From positions 798,385 through 862,384 of the forward strand of contig NZ_JAOCZP010000002.1 of assembly GCF_025336525.1 (NCBI RefSeq): a DNA stretch of 64,000 nt, written 5' to 3'. The translations under genes were made by a program, and so were the position numbers. Below the pieces are notes generated by a model that ran no database searches, was not told the DNA's origin, and saw nothing but the letters and a program-made list of their open reading frames with translations. The DNA is from Chelativorans salis. GTDB lineage: Bacteria > Pseudomonadota > Alphaproteobacteria > Rhizobiales > Rhizobiaceae. This document shows positions 1 to 8,704 of the stretch, piece by piece; position 1 is the first letter of the stretch, and the number at the start of each line of letters is the position of its first letter.

Positions 1-359
1 CAGTCACGCGCGCCGAGATCGAGGAGATCCGCGGGGTGGAGACCTCCAAGGGCACCCTTGATATCCTTCTGGAGACCGGCTGGGTGCGCATGCGCGGGCG
101 CCGCCGCACGCCGGGCCGACCCGTCACCTACGGCACGACGACCGACTTCCTCGACCATTTCGGCCTTGAGGAGTTGCGCGACCTGCCGGGGCTCGACGAA
201 TTGAGAGGGGCGGGGCTGCTTTCTTCCCGCATGCCCACAAACTTCTCCGTACCGCAGCCGCCGGTCGACGCGGACACGCTGGGCGAGGACGAGGATCCGC
301 TGACGGATATCGACCTCGAAGAACTCGGCCTGTTGACACCGCGGGTCGAGGGTGATTGA
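1..359 (+). CDS. scpB: Segregation and condensation protein B, C-terminal part (cut by window edge)
   Basis: The reading frame is open from base 3 and gives about 118 residues, ending in TGA at 357-359. ScpB is a winged-helix partner of the SMC-ScpA condensin that helps organise and segregate the chromosome. The visible part opens with VTRAEIEEIRG and contains LLETGW and RRRTPGRPVTYGTT, typical of the second winged-helix domain, followed by DFLDHFGLE and an acidic tail. The true start lies left of the window. The GTG at 36 is internal, because coding similarity continues upstream of it. Position just ahead of tatABC matches rhizobial gene order (scpA-scpB-tatABC). The family call is firm; the N-terminal half cannot be judged. 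Confidence 0.9.
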   Translation, partial: VTRAEIEEIRGVETSKGTLDILLETGWVRMRGRRRTPGRPVTYGTTTDFLDHFGLEELRDLPGLDELRGAGLLSSRMPTNFSVPQPPVDADTLGEDEDPLTDIDLEELGLLTPRVEGD

Positions 360-363
360 CCGC

Positions 364-388
364 TTCCGGCGCACGGACAGCGCCGGAA
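364..388 (+). other. Perfect 9-bp hairpin between scpB and the ABC ATPase gene
   Basis: TTCCGGCGC (364-372) and GCGCCGGAA (380-388) are perfect inverted repeats around a 7-base loop. It starts 5 bases after the scpB stop. No T-run follows, so it does not look like a classical terminator. It ends in the GGAAGG that could act as a distant ribosome binding site for the next gene. It may tune read-through, mRNA stability or translation; the role is inference. Confidence 0.5.
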
Positions 389-407
389 GGATGAGAACGC
401 CGCAACG

Positions 408-1511
408 ATGAGCGAGACGGACGAAAAGCCGGCGCGGGTGACCGCCGGAGTTACCTTCGCCGCCCGCCTGGCGTTCGAACAGGTCAGCCACCGCTTCGTG
501 TCCGACCAGGTCACACTCGAGGACGTAACGCTGGCTGCCGAGCCGGGCGAGGTTTTGTGCCTTCTGGGGCCGTCGGGCTCCGGCAAGACGACGCTTCTCA
601 GGATTGCCGCCGGCATCGAGACCCAGAGTGCCGGACGCGTGCTCCTCAACGACCGGGAGATTGCGGGGCCTAACGTCTTCCTGCCGCCGGAGCAGCGCTC
701 CATCGGCCTCGTCTTCCAGGACTTCGCGCTCTTTCCGCATCTCACCATTCTCGACAACGTGCGTTTCGGCCTTACTGCCCTGTCGCGCGAGGAGGCGAAG
801 GGCGAGGCGATGATCGCGCTTTCGCGGGTGGGGCTGGAGGGTTATGCCGGGGCCTATCCGCATGTGCTTTCGGGCGGCGAGCAGCAGCGCGTGGCGCTGG
901 CCCGGGCGCTTGCCCCGCGCCCTGCGGTGCTTTTGATGGACGAGCCCTTCTCCGGCCTCGATTCCAGGCTCAAGGACACGGTGCGGGCTGAAACACTCGC
1001 CATCCTGCGCCAGAGCCGGGCGACGGCCATCGTGGTGACCCACGATGCGGAGGAAGCGATGCGGCTGGGAGACCGCATTGCGTTGCTCAGGGCGGGGCGG
1101 CTGGTGCAGGTGGGAACGGCCGAGGAACTCTATCTGAGGCCGGCTGATCTTTTCGTCGCCGGCTTCTTTTCGGAGCTCAACCTTTTCGATGGGCGCATGG
1201 CGAACGGTGCGGCCGACACGCCGCTTGGACGGTTTCCCGCACCGGATCTGGCCGACGGGACGCCGGTGACGGTGGCCGTCCGGCTTTCCGGTTTCGAGGT
1301 GGGCGAGGAGGGGCAGGGCGTGCCGGCGCGGATCGTCTCCAGGCGCTTTCTGGGCGTTGTGGAGCTTCTCGAACTGGCGGTCGAGGGGGTCGAAGAGCAC
1401 GTGCGCGCACGCATCCGCCGCAGCCAATTCGCACCCGGTGTGCGCGACATATCGCTCAACGTGCGCCCCAGCGACGTTCTAGTGTTTGAAAGACGGCGCG
1501 AAAGCGCATAA
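408..1511 (+). CDS. ABC transporter ATP-binding protein, FbpC/PotA-like, without its permease
   Basis: A 367-residue ATPase subunit of an importer. Walker A GPSGSGKTT lies at 54-62, the Q-loop in LVFQDF near 101, signature LSGGEQQR at 154-161, Walker B LLMDEP at 175-180 and the switch histidine in VTHD at 212. The last ~110 residues look like the TOBE-type regulatory domain of CUT1/ferric-iron type ATPases. The closest recognisable layout is FbpC (Fe3+) or PotA (polyamine); the substrate cannot be read from sequence. No permease or binding-protein gene flanks it: scpB is upstream and tatA downstream. It may energise a transporter encoded elsewhere. Confidence 0.85.
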   Translation: MSETDEKPARVTAGVTFAARLAFEQVSHRFVSDQVTLEDVTLAAEPGEVLCLLGPSGSGKTTLLRIAAGIETQSAGRVLLNDREIAGPNVFLPPEQRSIGLVFQDFALFPHLTILDNVRFGLTALSREEAKGEAMIALSRVGLEGYAGAYPHVLSGGEQQRVALARALAPRPAVLLMDEPFSGLDSRLKDTVRAETLAILRQSRATAIVVTHDAEEAMRLGDRIALLRAGRLVQVGTAEELYLRPADLFVAGFFSELNLFDGRMANGAADTPLGRFPAPDLADGTPVTVAVRLSGFEVGEEGQGVPARIVSRRFLGVVELLELAVEGVEEHVRARIRRSQFAPGVRDISLNVRPSDVLVFERRRESA

Positions 1512-1553
1512 ATCAGAACGACAACTGAACTTCAGGCAAAAGAGATCATAATC

Positions 1554-1772
1554 ATGGGTTCCCTATCGATCTGGCACTGGCTCATCGTGCTTGTGGTGGT
1601 TCTGCTCCTGTTCGGCCGCGGTAAGATCCCCGAGCTGATGGGCGACATGGCCAAGGGCATCAAGAGCTTCAAGAAAGGCATGTCGGACGACGAAGCCGAG
1701 GAGGCCAAGACCGTCGAACACCAGGCAGACGAGCCGGTGAAGAACGCCAAGGAAAAGGCGAGCAAGTCCTGA
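1554..1772 (+). CDS. tatA: Sec-independent protein translocase protein TatA
   Basis: A 72-residue TatA, the subunit that multimerises to form the pore for folded twin-arginine substrates in the inner membrane. It has a short N-terminal membrane helix (about residues 5-20), the hinge phenylalanine-glycine in [12 protein letters not shown], an amphipathic helix ([15 protein letters not shown]) and an acidic, lysine-containing tail. The length is normal for Hyphomicrobiales. It is first in the tatA-tatB-tatC operon; the ABC ATPase gene ends 42 bases upstream. Confidence 0.95.
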   Translation: MGSLSIWHWLIVLVVVLLLFGRGKIPELMGDMAKGIKSFKKGMSDDEAEEAKTVEHQADEPVKNAKEKASKS

Positions 1773-1814
1773 CGCTGGCATTGGCGCCTGCCGCCTAATC
1801 CTTGGAAATGACCG

Positions 1815-2369
1815 ATGTTTGACTTGGGATGGCCTGAACTTCTTGTCATCGCGATCGTGCTGATCGTCGTCGTCGGGCCGAAGGACTTGCCCGGCGTCCT
1901 GCGCGGCTTCGGCCGCACGACGACCAAGCTGCGATCGATGGCCGGCGACTTCCGCAAGCAGTTCGACGAAGCGCTGCGGGAGGCTGAGCTCGATGACGTG
2001 AAGCGCTTAGCCGACGACGCACGAAAGCTCGACCCGCGCGGTGAGATCAAGAAGCATCTCAGTCCGCTGGAAAAGGCCGGGCGTGACGTCCGCAGCGGGC
2101 TCGACGAGACAATGAAACCGAAGGCGGCCTCCGAGGCTCCGGCGGTCGCCGAGGCGAAGCCTGACGCGCCGCCCAGCGAGAAGCCTGCGCCCGCCAAATC
2201 CACGGCGGCCAAGCCCACTGCAGCCAAGAAAACGGCGACCAGGCGTGCCACCAAGCCGGCGGCGAAAACAGCTGTACCTAAGAACGCGCCTGGCGCCAAA
2301 TCCACCGCCAAACAGGCGCAGGCCAAGCCCGCAGCGCGCGGGAAAAAGACAACGGGAACCGCGCCGTGA
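1815..2369 (+). CDS. tatB: Sec-independent protein translocase protein TatB
   Basis: A 184-residue TatB, which with TatC forms the receptor for twin-arginine signal peptides. The N-terminus MFDLGWPELLVIAIVLIVVV, with VGPKDLP after the membrane helix, is diagnostic of TatB (Glu-8 and the GP hinge). An amphipathic helix follows to about residue 80. The last ~75 residues are a low-complexity Ala/Lys/Pro tail (repeats such as AAKPTAAKK) predicted to be disordered; this makes the protein longer than the core fold needs. The stop codon overlaps the tatC start (GTGA). Confidence 0.95.
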   Translation: MFDLGWPELLVIAIVLIVVVGPKDLPGVLRGFGRTTTKLRSMAGDFRKQFDEALREAELDDVKRLADDARKLDPRGEIKKHLSPLEKAGRDVRSGLDETMKPKAASEAPAVAEAKPDAPPSEKPAPAKSTAAKPTAAKKTATRRATKPAAKTAVPKNAPGAKSTAKQAQAKPAARGKKTTGTAP

Positions 2370-3226
2370 GCGCCAAGAACGAAGACAACGATATCGACAA
2401 GTCATCAGCGCCGCTGATGGAGCACCTGATCGAGCTGCGCTCTCGTCTCATGTGGGCGATCGCCGCCTTTTTCGTCGCGTTTCTGGTCTGTTTCTTCTTC
2501 GCCAAGGGCATCTTCAACCTGCTGGTCGTTCCCTTCCAGTGGGCGAGCGACTGGGCGGGTCTCGATTCGGAGAAGGTCGACCTCATCTACACCGCGCCGC
2601 AGGAGTTCTTCTTCACGCAGATCAAGCTGGCCATGTTCGGCGGGCTGGTGCTGGCCTTTCCGGTGATCGCCATGCAGGTCTACAAGTTCGTGGCGCCGGG
2701 CCTCTACCGCAATGAAAGGCATGCCTTCCTGCCCTTCCTCATTGCTTCGCCCATTCTGTTCCTGATCGGCGGCAGCCTTGTCTATTTCTTCTTCATGCCC
2801 ATGGTCATGTGGTTCTTCCTGTCCATGCAGCAGGTGGGGCCGGACAACGAGATTCAGATTTCGCTGCTGCCGCGCGTTTCGGAATATCTCGGTCTCATCA
2901 TGACGCTGATCCTGTCCTTCGGCCTGGTCTTCCAGTTGCCGGTGGTCACGACGCTGATGGCGCGGGTGGGGCTCCTGACCTCGCAGGGGCTGGTCGACAA
3001 GCGCAAATACGCCATCGTCGCCGCCTTCGTGGTTGCCGCGGTGCTGACGCCACCAGACCCGGTGAGCCAGATCGGTCTTGCGCTTCCCACCATCCTTCTC
3101 TACGAGATTGCCATTTGGAGCGCCCGGATGGTGGAGCGCAGACGCGCGAGGGACGAGGCGGAAAAGGAAAGCGCTGATACGGCGGCAGACACGGAAACCG
3201 CTGCCAGAACCGAATCAGCTTCCTAA
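2366..3226 (+). CDS. tatC: Sec-independent protein translocase protein TatC
   Basis: A 286-residue polytopic inner-membrane protein with about six membrane helices; it is the twin-arginine signal-peptide receptor. [16 protein letters not shown] at the N-terminus is the classical TatC signature and includes the conserved Glu. [11 protein letters not shown] in the first cytoplasmic region is also typical. GTG is used as start and overlaps the tatB stop by 4 bases, pointing to translational coupling. The C-terminus is a charged Glu/Arg/Ala tail. serS follows after 62 bases. Confidence 0.95.
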   Translation: MSAKNEDNDIDKSSAPLMEHLIELRSRLMWAIAAFFVAFLVCFFFAKGIFNLLVVPFQWASDWAGLDSEKVDLIYTAPQEFFFTQIKLAMFGGLVLAFPVIAMQVYKFVAPGLYRNERHAFLPFLIASPILFLIGGSLVYFFFMPMVMWFFLSMQQVGPDNEIQISLLPRVSEYLGLIMTLILSFGLVFQLPVVTTLMARVGLLTSQGLVDKRKYAIVAAFVVAAVLTPPDPVSQIGLALPTILLYEIAIWSARMVERRRARDEAEKESADTAADTETAARTESAS

Positions 3227-3288
3227 CGACCTCCCGCGTTGCACTTTTTCCCCGGGCGACGGTCATTCGCACGCCCGGAACCTCGATC

Positions 3289-4779
3289 ATGCTTGACATA
3301 AAATGGATTCGCGAGAACCCCGAAGACCTCGTGCTCGCGCTGAAGAAGCGCGGGCAGGCGGAGGCCGAGGCGCGGTCCACGGTCGAATCCGTGATCGCCG
3401 CCGACGAGGCCCGGCGCACGCATCTGACGAAGCTGCAGGAAGCCCAGGAGCGCCGCAACGCCGCCTCCAAGGAGATCGGCAAGGCGATGGGCGCGGGCGA
3501 CCAGGCGCTGGCCGAGAAGCTCAAGGCCGAGGTGGCGGAGCTGAAAGGCTTCGTGCAGAGCGGCGAGGCGAAGGAGCGCGAGCTTGACGCGGACCTGCGC
3601 GACCAGCTTGCCCGCATCCCCAATGTGCCGCTCGACGACGTGCCGGAGGGCGCGGACGAGAAGGACAATGTCGAAGTGCGGCGAGCCGGGGAGCCGAAGC
3701 GCGCCAATTCATGGAAGGAACATTTCGAGCTCGGCGAAGCGCTGGGAATGATGGACTTCGAGCGTGCGGCGAAGCTGTCGGGAAGCCGCTTCACCGTGGT
3801 TTCGGGGCAACTCGCAAGGCTCGAACGCGCGCTCGGCCAGTTCATGCTCGACCTGCACACGACCGAGCACGGCTACACGGAGGTGCAGCCGCCGCTGCTG
3901 GTGCGGGATGATGCGCTGTTCGGGACGGGACAGTTGCCGAAGTTTGAGGAGGATCTTTTTTTCACCGATCCGCGAACGCCCGAGTGGAGCGAGCGCCTGC
4001 GCAGGACGTTGCTGTCTACGGGGCAAGTAACTATTGGCAAAATTAATGATGCAGTTTCACCTCAGCGGATGCGAGAGATAGCTGACGTCGTAGCGCGCAA
4101 CGCGGCCGACATGTTCTTAATTGACGACTACTTTGCAACCATTGATCCCGCTCTAAGACTCTCGAAAAGACTAGGCCTCATCCCCACCGCCGAAGTCCCG
4201 CTCACCAATCTCGTCCGCGAAGAAATCCTCGACGCCAACACGCTCCCTCTGCGCTACACTGCGCTCACCCCATGCTTCCGCTCGGAAGCCGGCTCGGCGG
4301 GCAAGGACACGCGCGGCATGCTGCGCCAGCACCAGTTTTACAAAGTCGAGATGGTGTCGATTACCGATGCCGAATCATCGCTTCAAGAGCACGAGCGCAT
4401 GACCGAATGCGCCGAGACGGTGCTGAAGAAACTCGGCCTTCCCTTCCGCACCGTTGTCCTGTGCACCGGCGACATGGGCTTCGGCGCGCGGAAGACTTAC
4501 GACATCGAAGTCTGGCTCCCCGGCCAGAACGCCTACCGCGAAATCTCTTCCTGCTCGGTCTGCGGCGATTTCCAGGCGCGGCGCATGAACACGCGCTACC
4601 GTTCCGGCGAAAAGCAGACGCGCTTCGTGCACACGCTCAACGGCTCGGGCGTCGCGACGGGCCGCGCGCTGATCGCCGTCATGGAAAATTACCAGAACGA
4701 AGACGGCAGCATTAGCATTCCGGAAATCCTGCAGCCCTATATGGGTGGAACAACGAGGATCGAAGCGGCAAAAGGGTAG
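3289..4779 (+). CDS. serS: Seryl-tRNA synthetase with a large in-frame low-GC insert
   Basis: Charges tRNA(Ser), and tRNA(Sec) where present, with serine. The N-terminal coiled-coil tRNA-binding arm covers about residues 1-105 and the class II catalytic core the rest. Visible landmarks are [13 protein letters not shown], the serine-binding TAE loop (residue 300 onward), motif 2 in [10 protein letters not shown], and motif 3 in [20 protein letters not shown]. The protein has 496 residues where alphaproteobacterial SerRS has about 427. The excess sits between DLF (residue 224) and LIPTAE (residue 297), where relatives have only a few residues. The insert core (about 4021-4175) drops to roughly 49% GC and uses codons rare in the neighbours (ATA, TTA, AGA, CTA, GTA). 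The frame is intact and every catalytic motif is present, so the enzyme is probably functional. Confidence 0.93.
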   Translation: MLDIKWIRENPEDLVLALKKRGQAEAEARSTVESVIAADEARRTHLTKLQEAQERRNAASKEIGKAMGAGDQALAEKLKAEVAELKGFVQSGEAKERELDADLRDQLARIPNVPLDDVPEGADEKDNVEVRRAGEPKRANSWKEHFELGEALGMMDFERAAKLSGSRFTVVSGQLARLERALGQFMLDLHTTEHGYTEVQPPLLVRDDALFGTGQLPKFEEDLFFTDPRTPEWSERLRRTLLSTGQVTIGKINDAVSPQRMREIADVVARNAADMFLIDDYFATIDPALRLSKRLGLIPTAEVPLTNLVREEILDANTLPLRYTALTPCFRSEAGSAGKDTRGMLRQHQFYKVEMVSITDAESSLQEHERMTECAETVLKKLGLPFRTVVLCTGDMGFGARKTYDIEVWLPGQNAYREISSCSVCGDFQARRMNTRYRSGEKQTRFVHTLNGSGVATGRALIAVMENYQNEDGSISIPEILQPYMGGTTRIEAAKG

Positions 4780-4784
4780 GGGCC

Positions 4785-5543
4785 TTGCGCATTCTTCTGA
4801 CCAATGACGACGGCATCCACGCCGAGGGACTGCAGGTCTTGGAGCGCATCGCCCGTACGCTTTCGGACGATGTGTGGGTGGTGGCGCCGGAGACGGACCA
4901 GTCGGGCTTCGCGCACTCGCTGTCGCTGTCCGAGCCGCTCAGGATGCGCAAGATCGACGACCGGCACTATGCACTGCGCGGCACGCCGACCGATTGCGTC
5001 ATCATGGGCGTGCGCAAGGTGATGGATGCGCCGCCGGACTTGATCCTGTCCGGCGTCAACAACGGCACCAACATCGCCGACGACGTCACCTATTCCGGCA
5101 CCGTGGCGGGCGCCATGGAAGGCACGCTGCTCGGCATCCGCGCGATCGCGCTCAGCCAGGCCTACGATTTCGCCGAGGATATCCGCTATATCCCGTGGGA
5201 CACGACGGAGGCGGTGGCGCCACCGCTCCTCAAGAAGCTGGTTGCCACCGACCTGCCCACGGGTGTGTTCCTCAACGTCAATTTCCCCAACTGTCCGCCC
5301 GAGGAGGTGAAGGGCGCCATCGTCACCTCCCAGGGCAAGCTCGTGCACGGGCTGTGGATCGACGAGCGCCGGGACGGCAGGGGCTTTCCCTATTACTGGT
5401 TGCGTTTCGGCCGCAAGGAGGAGGAAGTGCGCAAGGGGAGCGACCAGGCCGCCGTGCGCGACGGCTATATCTCCGTCACGCCGCTGCATCTCGATCTCAC
5501 GGCGCACGAGGTGCGCGAACGGCTTTCGAAGGCGCTTTCGTGA
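4785..5543 (+). CDS. surE: 5'/3'-nucleotidase SurE
   Basis: A 252-residue metal-dependent survival phosphatase that dephosphorylates nucleoside monophosphates. The N-terminus [16 protein letters not shown] carries the catalytic paired aspartates of the family; [39 protein letters not shown] and VNFPN are further family motifs. The start is TTG at 4785, fixed by the conserved N-terminus; an AGGGG lies just upstream and overlaps the serS stop. Its stop overlaps the pcm start (GTGA), so surE and pcm are translationally coupled, as in many proteobacteria. Confidence 0.95.
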   Translation: MRILLTNDDGIHAEGLQVLERIARTLSDDVWVVAPETDQSGFAHSLSLSEPLRMRKIDDRHYALRGTPTDCVIMGVRKVMDAPPDLILSGVNNGTNIADDVTYSGTVAGAMEGTLLGIRAIALSQAYDFAEDIRYIPWDTTEAVAPPLLKKLVATDLPTGVFLNVNFPNCPPEEVKGAIVTSQGKLVHGLWIDERRDGRGFPYYWLRFGRKEEEVRKGSDQAAVRDGYISVTPLHLDLTAHEVRERLSKALS

Positions 5544-6190
5544 CTGCAACGGACGACGAACGCGAGGGCTTTGCCGCATTCATGCTGCGCTGCCGCGCGC
5601 GGGGCATCGGCTCGAATGCGCTTTTTGCGGCGATGGAGGCGGCGCCGCGCGCCGGCTTCGTGCCGGCCGAATGGCAGAAATGGACGTGGTCGAACCGCAC
5701 GGTGCCCATCGAGTGTGGTGAGACACTCGAAGCCTGCGACCTGCAGGCGGTGGTACTCGACGCGCTGGAAATCCAGCCGGGCGTGCGTGTTCTGGAGATC
5801 GGCACCGGGTCCGGCTATACGGCCGCGGTGATGGCCAAGCTGGCCGAGCGTGTGCTGACCGTCGACCGCTATAAGACGCTGGTCGAGCAAGCGCGTCTGC
5901 GCCATGAGGCTTTCGGCCTCGAGAACGTCATCGCCCGCCAGGCGGACGGCCTGGACGGCGTTGCCGACGGCCCGTTCGACCGCATCGTCGTGTGGGCCGC
6001 CTTCGAGGAGCCGCCGCGCCGCTTCGTCGATCTCCTGACGAGCGGCGGCATCATGGTGGCGCCAGTCGGCCCTGCCGAGGACGTGCAGCTGATGGCGAAG
6101 TTCCAGAAGATCGGCAGCCGGTTCGAGCGCATCGACCTGGAGCCCGTCCGCCTGCAGCCGCTGATCAAGGGCATTGCCGAGGCTCTTTAG
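5540..6190 (+). CDS. pcm: Protein-L-isoaspartate O-methyltransferase
   Basis: A 216-residue SAM-dependent enzyme that methylates isoaspartyl residues in damaged proteins as the first repair step. It begins with GTG overlapping the surE stop by 4 bases. The SAM-binding motif I is [16 protein letters not shown] (about residues 88-103), preceded by the family region with [11 protein letters not shown] in place of the more usual IG-x-GQT-x-[16 protein letters not shown] corresponds to motif II. The variant substrate loop suggests the diverged alphaproteobacterial form. surE-pcm-nlpD synteny is also known from Escherichia coli. Confidence 0.9.
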   Translation: MTATDDEREGFAAFMLRCRARGIGSNALFAAMEAAPRAGFVPAEWQKWTWSNRTVPIECGETLEACDLQAVVLDALEIQPGVRVLEIGTGSGYTAAVMAKLAERVLTVDRYKTLVEQARLRHEAFGLENVIARQADGLDGVADGPFDRIVVWAAFEEPPRRFVDLLTSGGIMVAPVGPAEDVQLMAKFQKIGSRFERIDLEPVRLQPLIKGIAEAL

Positions 6191-6191
6191 A

Positions 6192-6235
6192 GCAATTCCA
6201 GGAAAAGTGGGAACCGGTTTTCCGTCCGGAATTGC
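6192..6235 (+). repeat. Dispersed palindromic repeat, copy A
   Basis: A 44-base element bounded by GCAATTCC and GGAATTGC. It begins 2 bases after the pcm stop. A near-identical copy in inverse orientation lies at 24610-24653 behind the AsmA-like gene. Internally it holds GGAAAAG and GGTTTTCC, so the transcript could fold into a long hairpin. I recall very similar elements as common intergenic repeats in rhizobial genomes. Its place right behind stop codons suggests a role in 3'-end processing or termination, which is inference. Confidence 0.6.
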
Positions 6236-6331
6236 GACCAAGCAAAGGGTCGGATTGGATTAACCCGCCAGTAACATTAACGCGCTTTAATCATGCCTGT
6301 TTCGAGTAACGGGATAAGTGCGGGTAGCTCC

Positions 6332-7591
6332 ATGCGTTTCGGCATCACAGGACAACATCGAAGCACTCTGGCACGAGGCGCGGCTGTCCTCGTGGTGGGT
6401 GGCATCGCCGCCGGCTGCAGCTCGGGCGCCGCCAGCCTGAACGACGGCCTCGTCACCAACTCAACGGGCAGCAACGCTCCAGTCGTGGTGGCCCAGGCGA
6501 ATCAGCCTTACCCCGGCGATACACAGTCCGGCCGGCGTGAGCAGCCCCGTTACGGAAAGATCGTCCGTCCGCAAGTGCCGGTCGGCGGTGCAACGCAGAG
6601 CAGCAGCGCGCCGGCCGCACTTCCTAGCCCCTCGACGCCGGTGTACTCCGCACCAGCAGCAAGCCAGCCCACGGTGTCTTCCCAGCCGTTGCCCCCGCCG
6701 ACGAGCACGCAGGGAGAACGTTCCGCGCCCGCCACCGCCAGCCCGCAGCAGGCGCACCGCGAGCAGCAACCCGCTCCCAATCCGCCGCAGCCGGAAAGCC
6801 AGGCAGCAGTGCTGCCGCAAGCGCCGAAGCCGCAGGAAAAGAGCAATGGGCAGACCGGCAACACATCGCCCTCGGCCGGCGGCTCCTACACGGTCACCTC
6901 CGGCGACACGCTCTACGGCATCGCCCGCAAGACCGGCGCCAGCGTTGAGAGCATCAAGCGGGCCAACAGCCTCTCCAGCGGCGTGATCCAGATTGGCCAG
7001 AAACTGACGATCCCGTCCGCGGGCGCGACCGTAGCCAATGCGGCGCCGGCGAAGCAGGAGCAGCCGAAGGCCGCCGATCCAGTCACCACGGCCGCCGCAC
7101 CCCCTTCCAAACAGGAAGAGGAGAAATCCCAGGTCTCCGCCTACACGCCGCCTTCCGACAGCAAGGCCGGGGCCGCGAAGGAGGAGGAATCCACCGAGGT
7201 CGCCGCGCTGACGCCTGATTCCACCGGCGTCGGCCGCCTGCGCTGGCCGGTACGCGGCCGTGTCGTCTCGAATTTCAGCGGCGGCAGCAGCGACGGCATT
7301 GACATCGCCGTGCCTGAGGGTACCTCCGTGCGGGCGGCGGAGAACGGTGTCGTCATCTACTCCGGCGACGGGCTGAAAGGGTTCGGCAACACCGTCCTGG
7401 TGCGCCATGAGGATGGGCTGGTGACCGTCTATGGCCACGCCTCGGACCTGAAGGTGAAGCGCGGCGATAACGTGAAGCGCGGCCAGGAGATCGCGCTTTC
7501 GGGCATGAGCGGCCAAACCGACAGCCCGAAGCTGCATTTCGAGGTTCGTAAGGGCACCAGCCCGGTCGACCCGATGACCTACCTCGAATAG
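6332..7591 (+). CDS. nlpD: LysM and LytM (M23) domain lipoprotein, NlpD-like amidase activator
   Basis: A 419-residue outer-membrane lipoprotein. ATG 6332 is preferred over the in-frame ATG at 6293 because it gives a compact signal peptide ending in GGIAAGC (lipidated Cys 29) and has a purine-rich GGGATAAGTGCGGG upstream. A long Pro/Gln/Ala/Ser-rich linker follows, then LysM (about residues 186-230, YTVTSGDTLYGIARKTG) and a C-terminal LytM domain (about 300-419). The LytM domain lacks the first zinc His (SDGIDIA, as in NlpD) and keeps only part of the second site (KLHFEV). It therefore probably activates periplasmic amidases at division rather than cutting peptidoglycan. Position behind surE-pcm supports NlpD. 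Confidence 0.85.
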   Translation: MRFGITGQHRSTLARGAAVLVVGGIAAGCSSGAASLNDGLVTNSTGSNAPVVVAQANQPYPGDTQSGRREQPRYGKIVRPQVPVGGATQSSSAPAALPSPSTPVYSAPAASQPTVSSQPLPPPTSTQGERSAPATASPQQAHREQQPAPNPPQPESQAAVLPQAPKPQEKSNGQTGNTSPSAGGSYTVTSGDTLYGIARKTGASVESIKRANSLSSGVIQIGQKLTIPSAGATVANAAPAKQEQPKAADPVTTAAAPPSKQEEEKSQVSAYTPPSDSKAGAAKEEESTEVAALTPDSTGVGRLRWPVRGRVVSNFSGGSSDGIDIAVPEGTSVRAAENGVVIYSGDGLKGFGNTVLVRHEDGLVTVYGHASDLKVKRGDNVKRGQEIALSGMSGQTDSPKLHFEVRKGTSPVDPMTYLE

Positions 7592-7612
7592 GCGGGCGGA
7601 GCAGGCGCCCCT

Positions 7613-8491
7613 TCAGTCTCTGAGGTTCTTCCCCAGCCGGCCGGCCAGGTCCTGGATGAACTGCCAGGCGACGCGGCCCGAGCGGCTGCCGCGGGTGGTC
7701 GCCCATTCCAGGGCTTCCGTGCGCAGCGTCTCAGCCTCGATCGGCAGCGCATGGTAATGCGCATAGCCCTCGACCATGGCGAGATATTCGTCCTGTGAGC
7801 ATTTGTGGAAACCGAGCCACAGGCCGAACCTGTCCGACAGCGACACCTTCTCCTCCACCGCTTCAGACGGGTTGATGGCCGTCGAACGCTCGTTCTCGAT
7901 CATGTCGCGCGGCAGAAGGTGGCGACGGTTCGAGGTGGCGTAGAGGATGACGTTGTCCGGGCGCCCTTCCACCCCTCCTTCAAGCGCTGCCTTCAGCGAC
8001 TTGTAAGACGTGTCATCCCGATCGAAGGACAGGTCGTCGCAGAACAGGATAAAGCGGTGCCCATCCGCCTTCACCAGAGCCATGAGCCTTGGCAGGCCTT
8101 CGATATCCTCACGGTGGATCTCGATAAGCTTCAAGGGCGCCGCATCCTTATTCCGCGTGCGGTTGACCTCGGCGTGCACGGCCTTGACCAGCGACGACTT
8201 GCCCATGCCGCGGGCACCCCACAGAAGGGCATTGTTGGCCGGCAGGCCGGCGGCAAAACGCCGCGTGTTGTCGGTGAGGATGTCGCGTACCCGGTCGACG
8301 CCGTGTATGAGCGAAAGGTCGACGCGGTTCACCTTGCCGACCGGCATCAGCGATCCGCTCTCGGCCTGCCAGACGAAGCAGTCTGCTTCCTCGAAACGCG
8401 GTTCGTCCGCGCGGGCAGGGGCCATGCGGGAGATGACGTCGATCAGCCGGTCCAGCTTCTGGTTCAGCGCTTCGATGGTCTTTTCGCTCAT
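7613..8491 (-). CDS. AAA ATPase of the DUF815 family
   Basis: A 292-residue P-loop ATPase. Walker A is GARGMGKSSLVKA (about residues 89-101) and Walker B is FILFCDDLSFD, followed by an arginine-rich sensor region (YATSNRRHLLPR). The family is conserved in proteobacteria and related to AAA+ ATPases such as those of the DnaA/IstB kind, but no cellular role is established. ATG 8491 is chosen because the protein then starts MSEKTIEALNQKLDRL, a helical N-terminus; the frame stays open further upstream without coding character. It converges on the NlpD-like gene (21-base gap) and is divergent from yajC. Confidence 0.85.
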   Translation of the reverse strand: MSEKTIEALNQKLDRLIDVISRMAPARADEPRFEEADCFVWQAESGSLMPVGKVNRVDLSLIHGVDRVRDILTDNTRRFAAGLPANNALLWGARGMGKSSLVKAVHAEVNRTRNKDAAPLKLIEIHREDIEGLPRLMALVKADGHRFILFCDDLSFDRDDTSYKSLKAALEGGVEGRPDNVILYATSNRRHLLPRDMIENERSTAINPSEAVEEKVSLSDRFGLWLGFHKCSQDEYLAMVEGYAHYHALPIEAETLRTEALEWATTRGSRSGRVAWQFIQDLAGRLGKNLRD

Positions 8492-8526
8492 GATCACTCT
8501 TCGAGCCGGCGGTGGCTCACATGTCA

Positions 8527-8540
8527 GTACCGTACGGTAC
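8527..8540. promoter_or_regulatory. 14-bp perfect palindrome in the divergent ATPase/yajC spacer
   Basis: GTACCGTACGGTAC at 8527-8540 equals its own reverse complement and is extended by a further CGGT repeat. It sits 36 bases upstream of the minus-strand ATPase start, in the 213-base divergent spacer. Palindromes of this size and shape are typical operators for dimeric regulators such as the TetR family. No regulator gene is adjacent, so the factor is unknown. Confidence 0.4.
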
Positions 8541-8704
8541 GGTTCTGTCACAGCCATTGACGATTTGCAAGCTTGGCGCCGCGCGACGGCAAAGGGGGAA
8601 GACCGGCCGCGGACAGTTGCAAACGGGGTGCGAACATCTATATTCCCGCGCGAGCTTGACGGCTGGGAATTTCCGGCCCTTTCCGTACTTTCTAGGAGTT
8701 TTTC

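Noticed and set aside
3961..4177. SerRS insert as an intein
   Set aside because: It does not begin with Cys or Ser, does not end in His-Asn, and has no splicing or homing-endonuclease blocks; 68 residues is also too short for a known intein.
4785..6190. Single long open frame spanning surE and pcm (874-6190)
   Set aside because: Upstream of 5540 it is an antisense-like alternative frame of serS and surE rich in Arg/Gly/Ala; only the pcm part has family motifs.
6264..6290. TTAA repeats upstream of the NlpD-like gene as a CtrA site
   Set aside because: The spacing between TTAA half-sites is six (or thirteen) bases, not the seven of the CtrA consensus TTAA-N7-TTAA.
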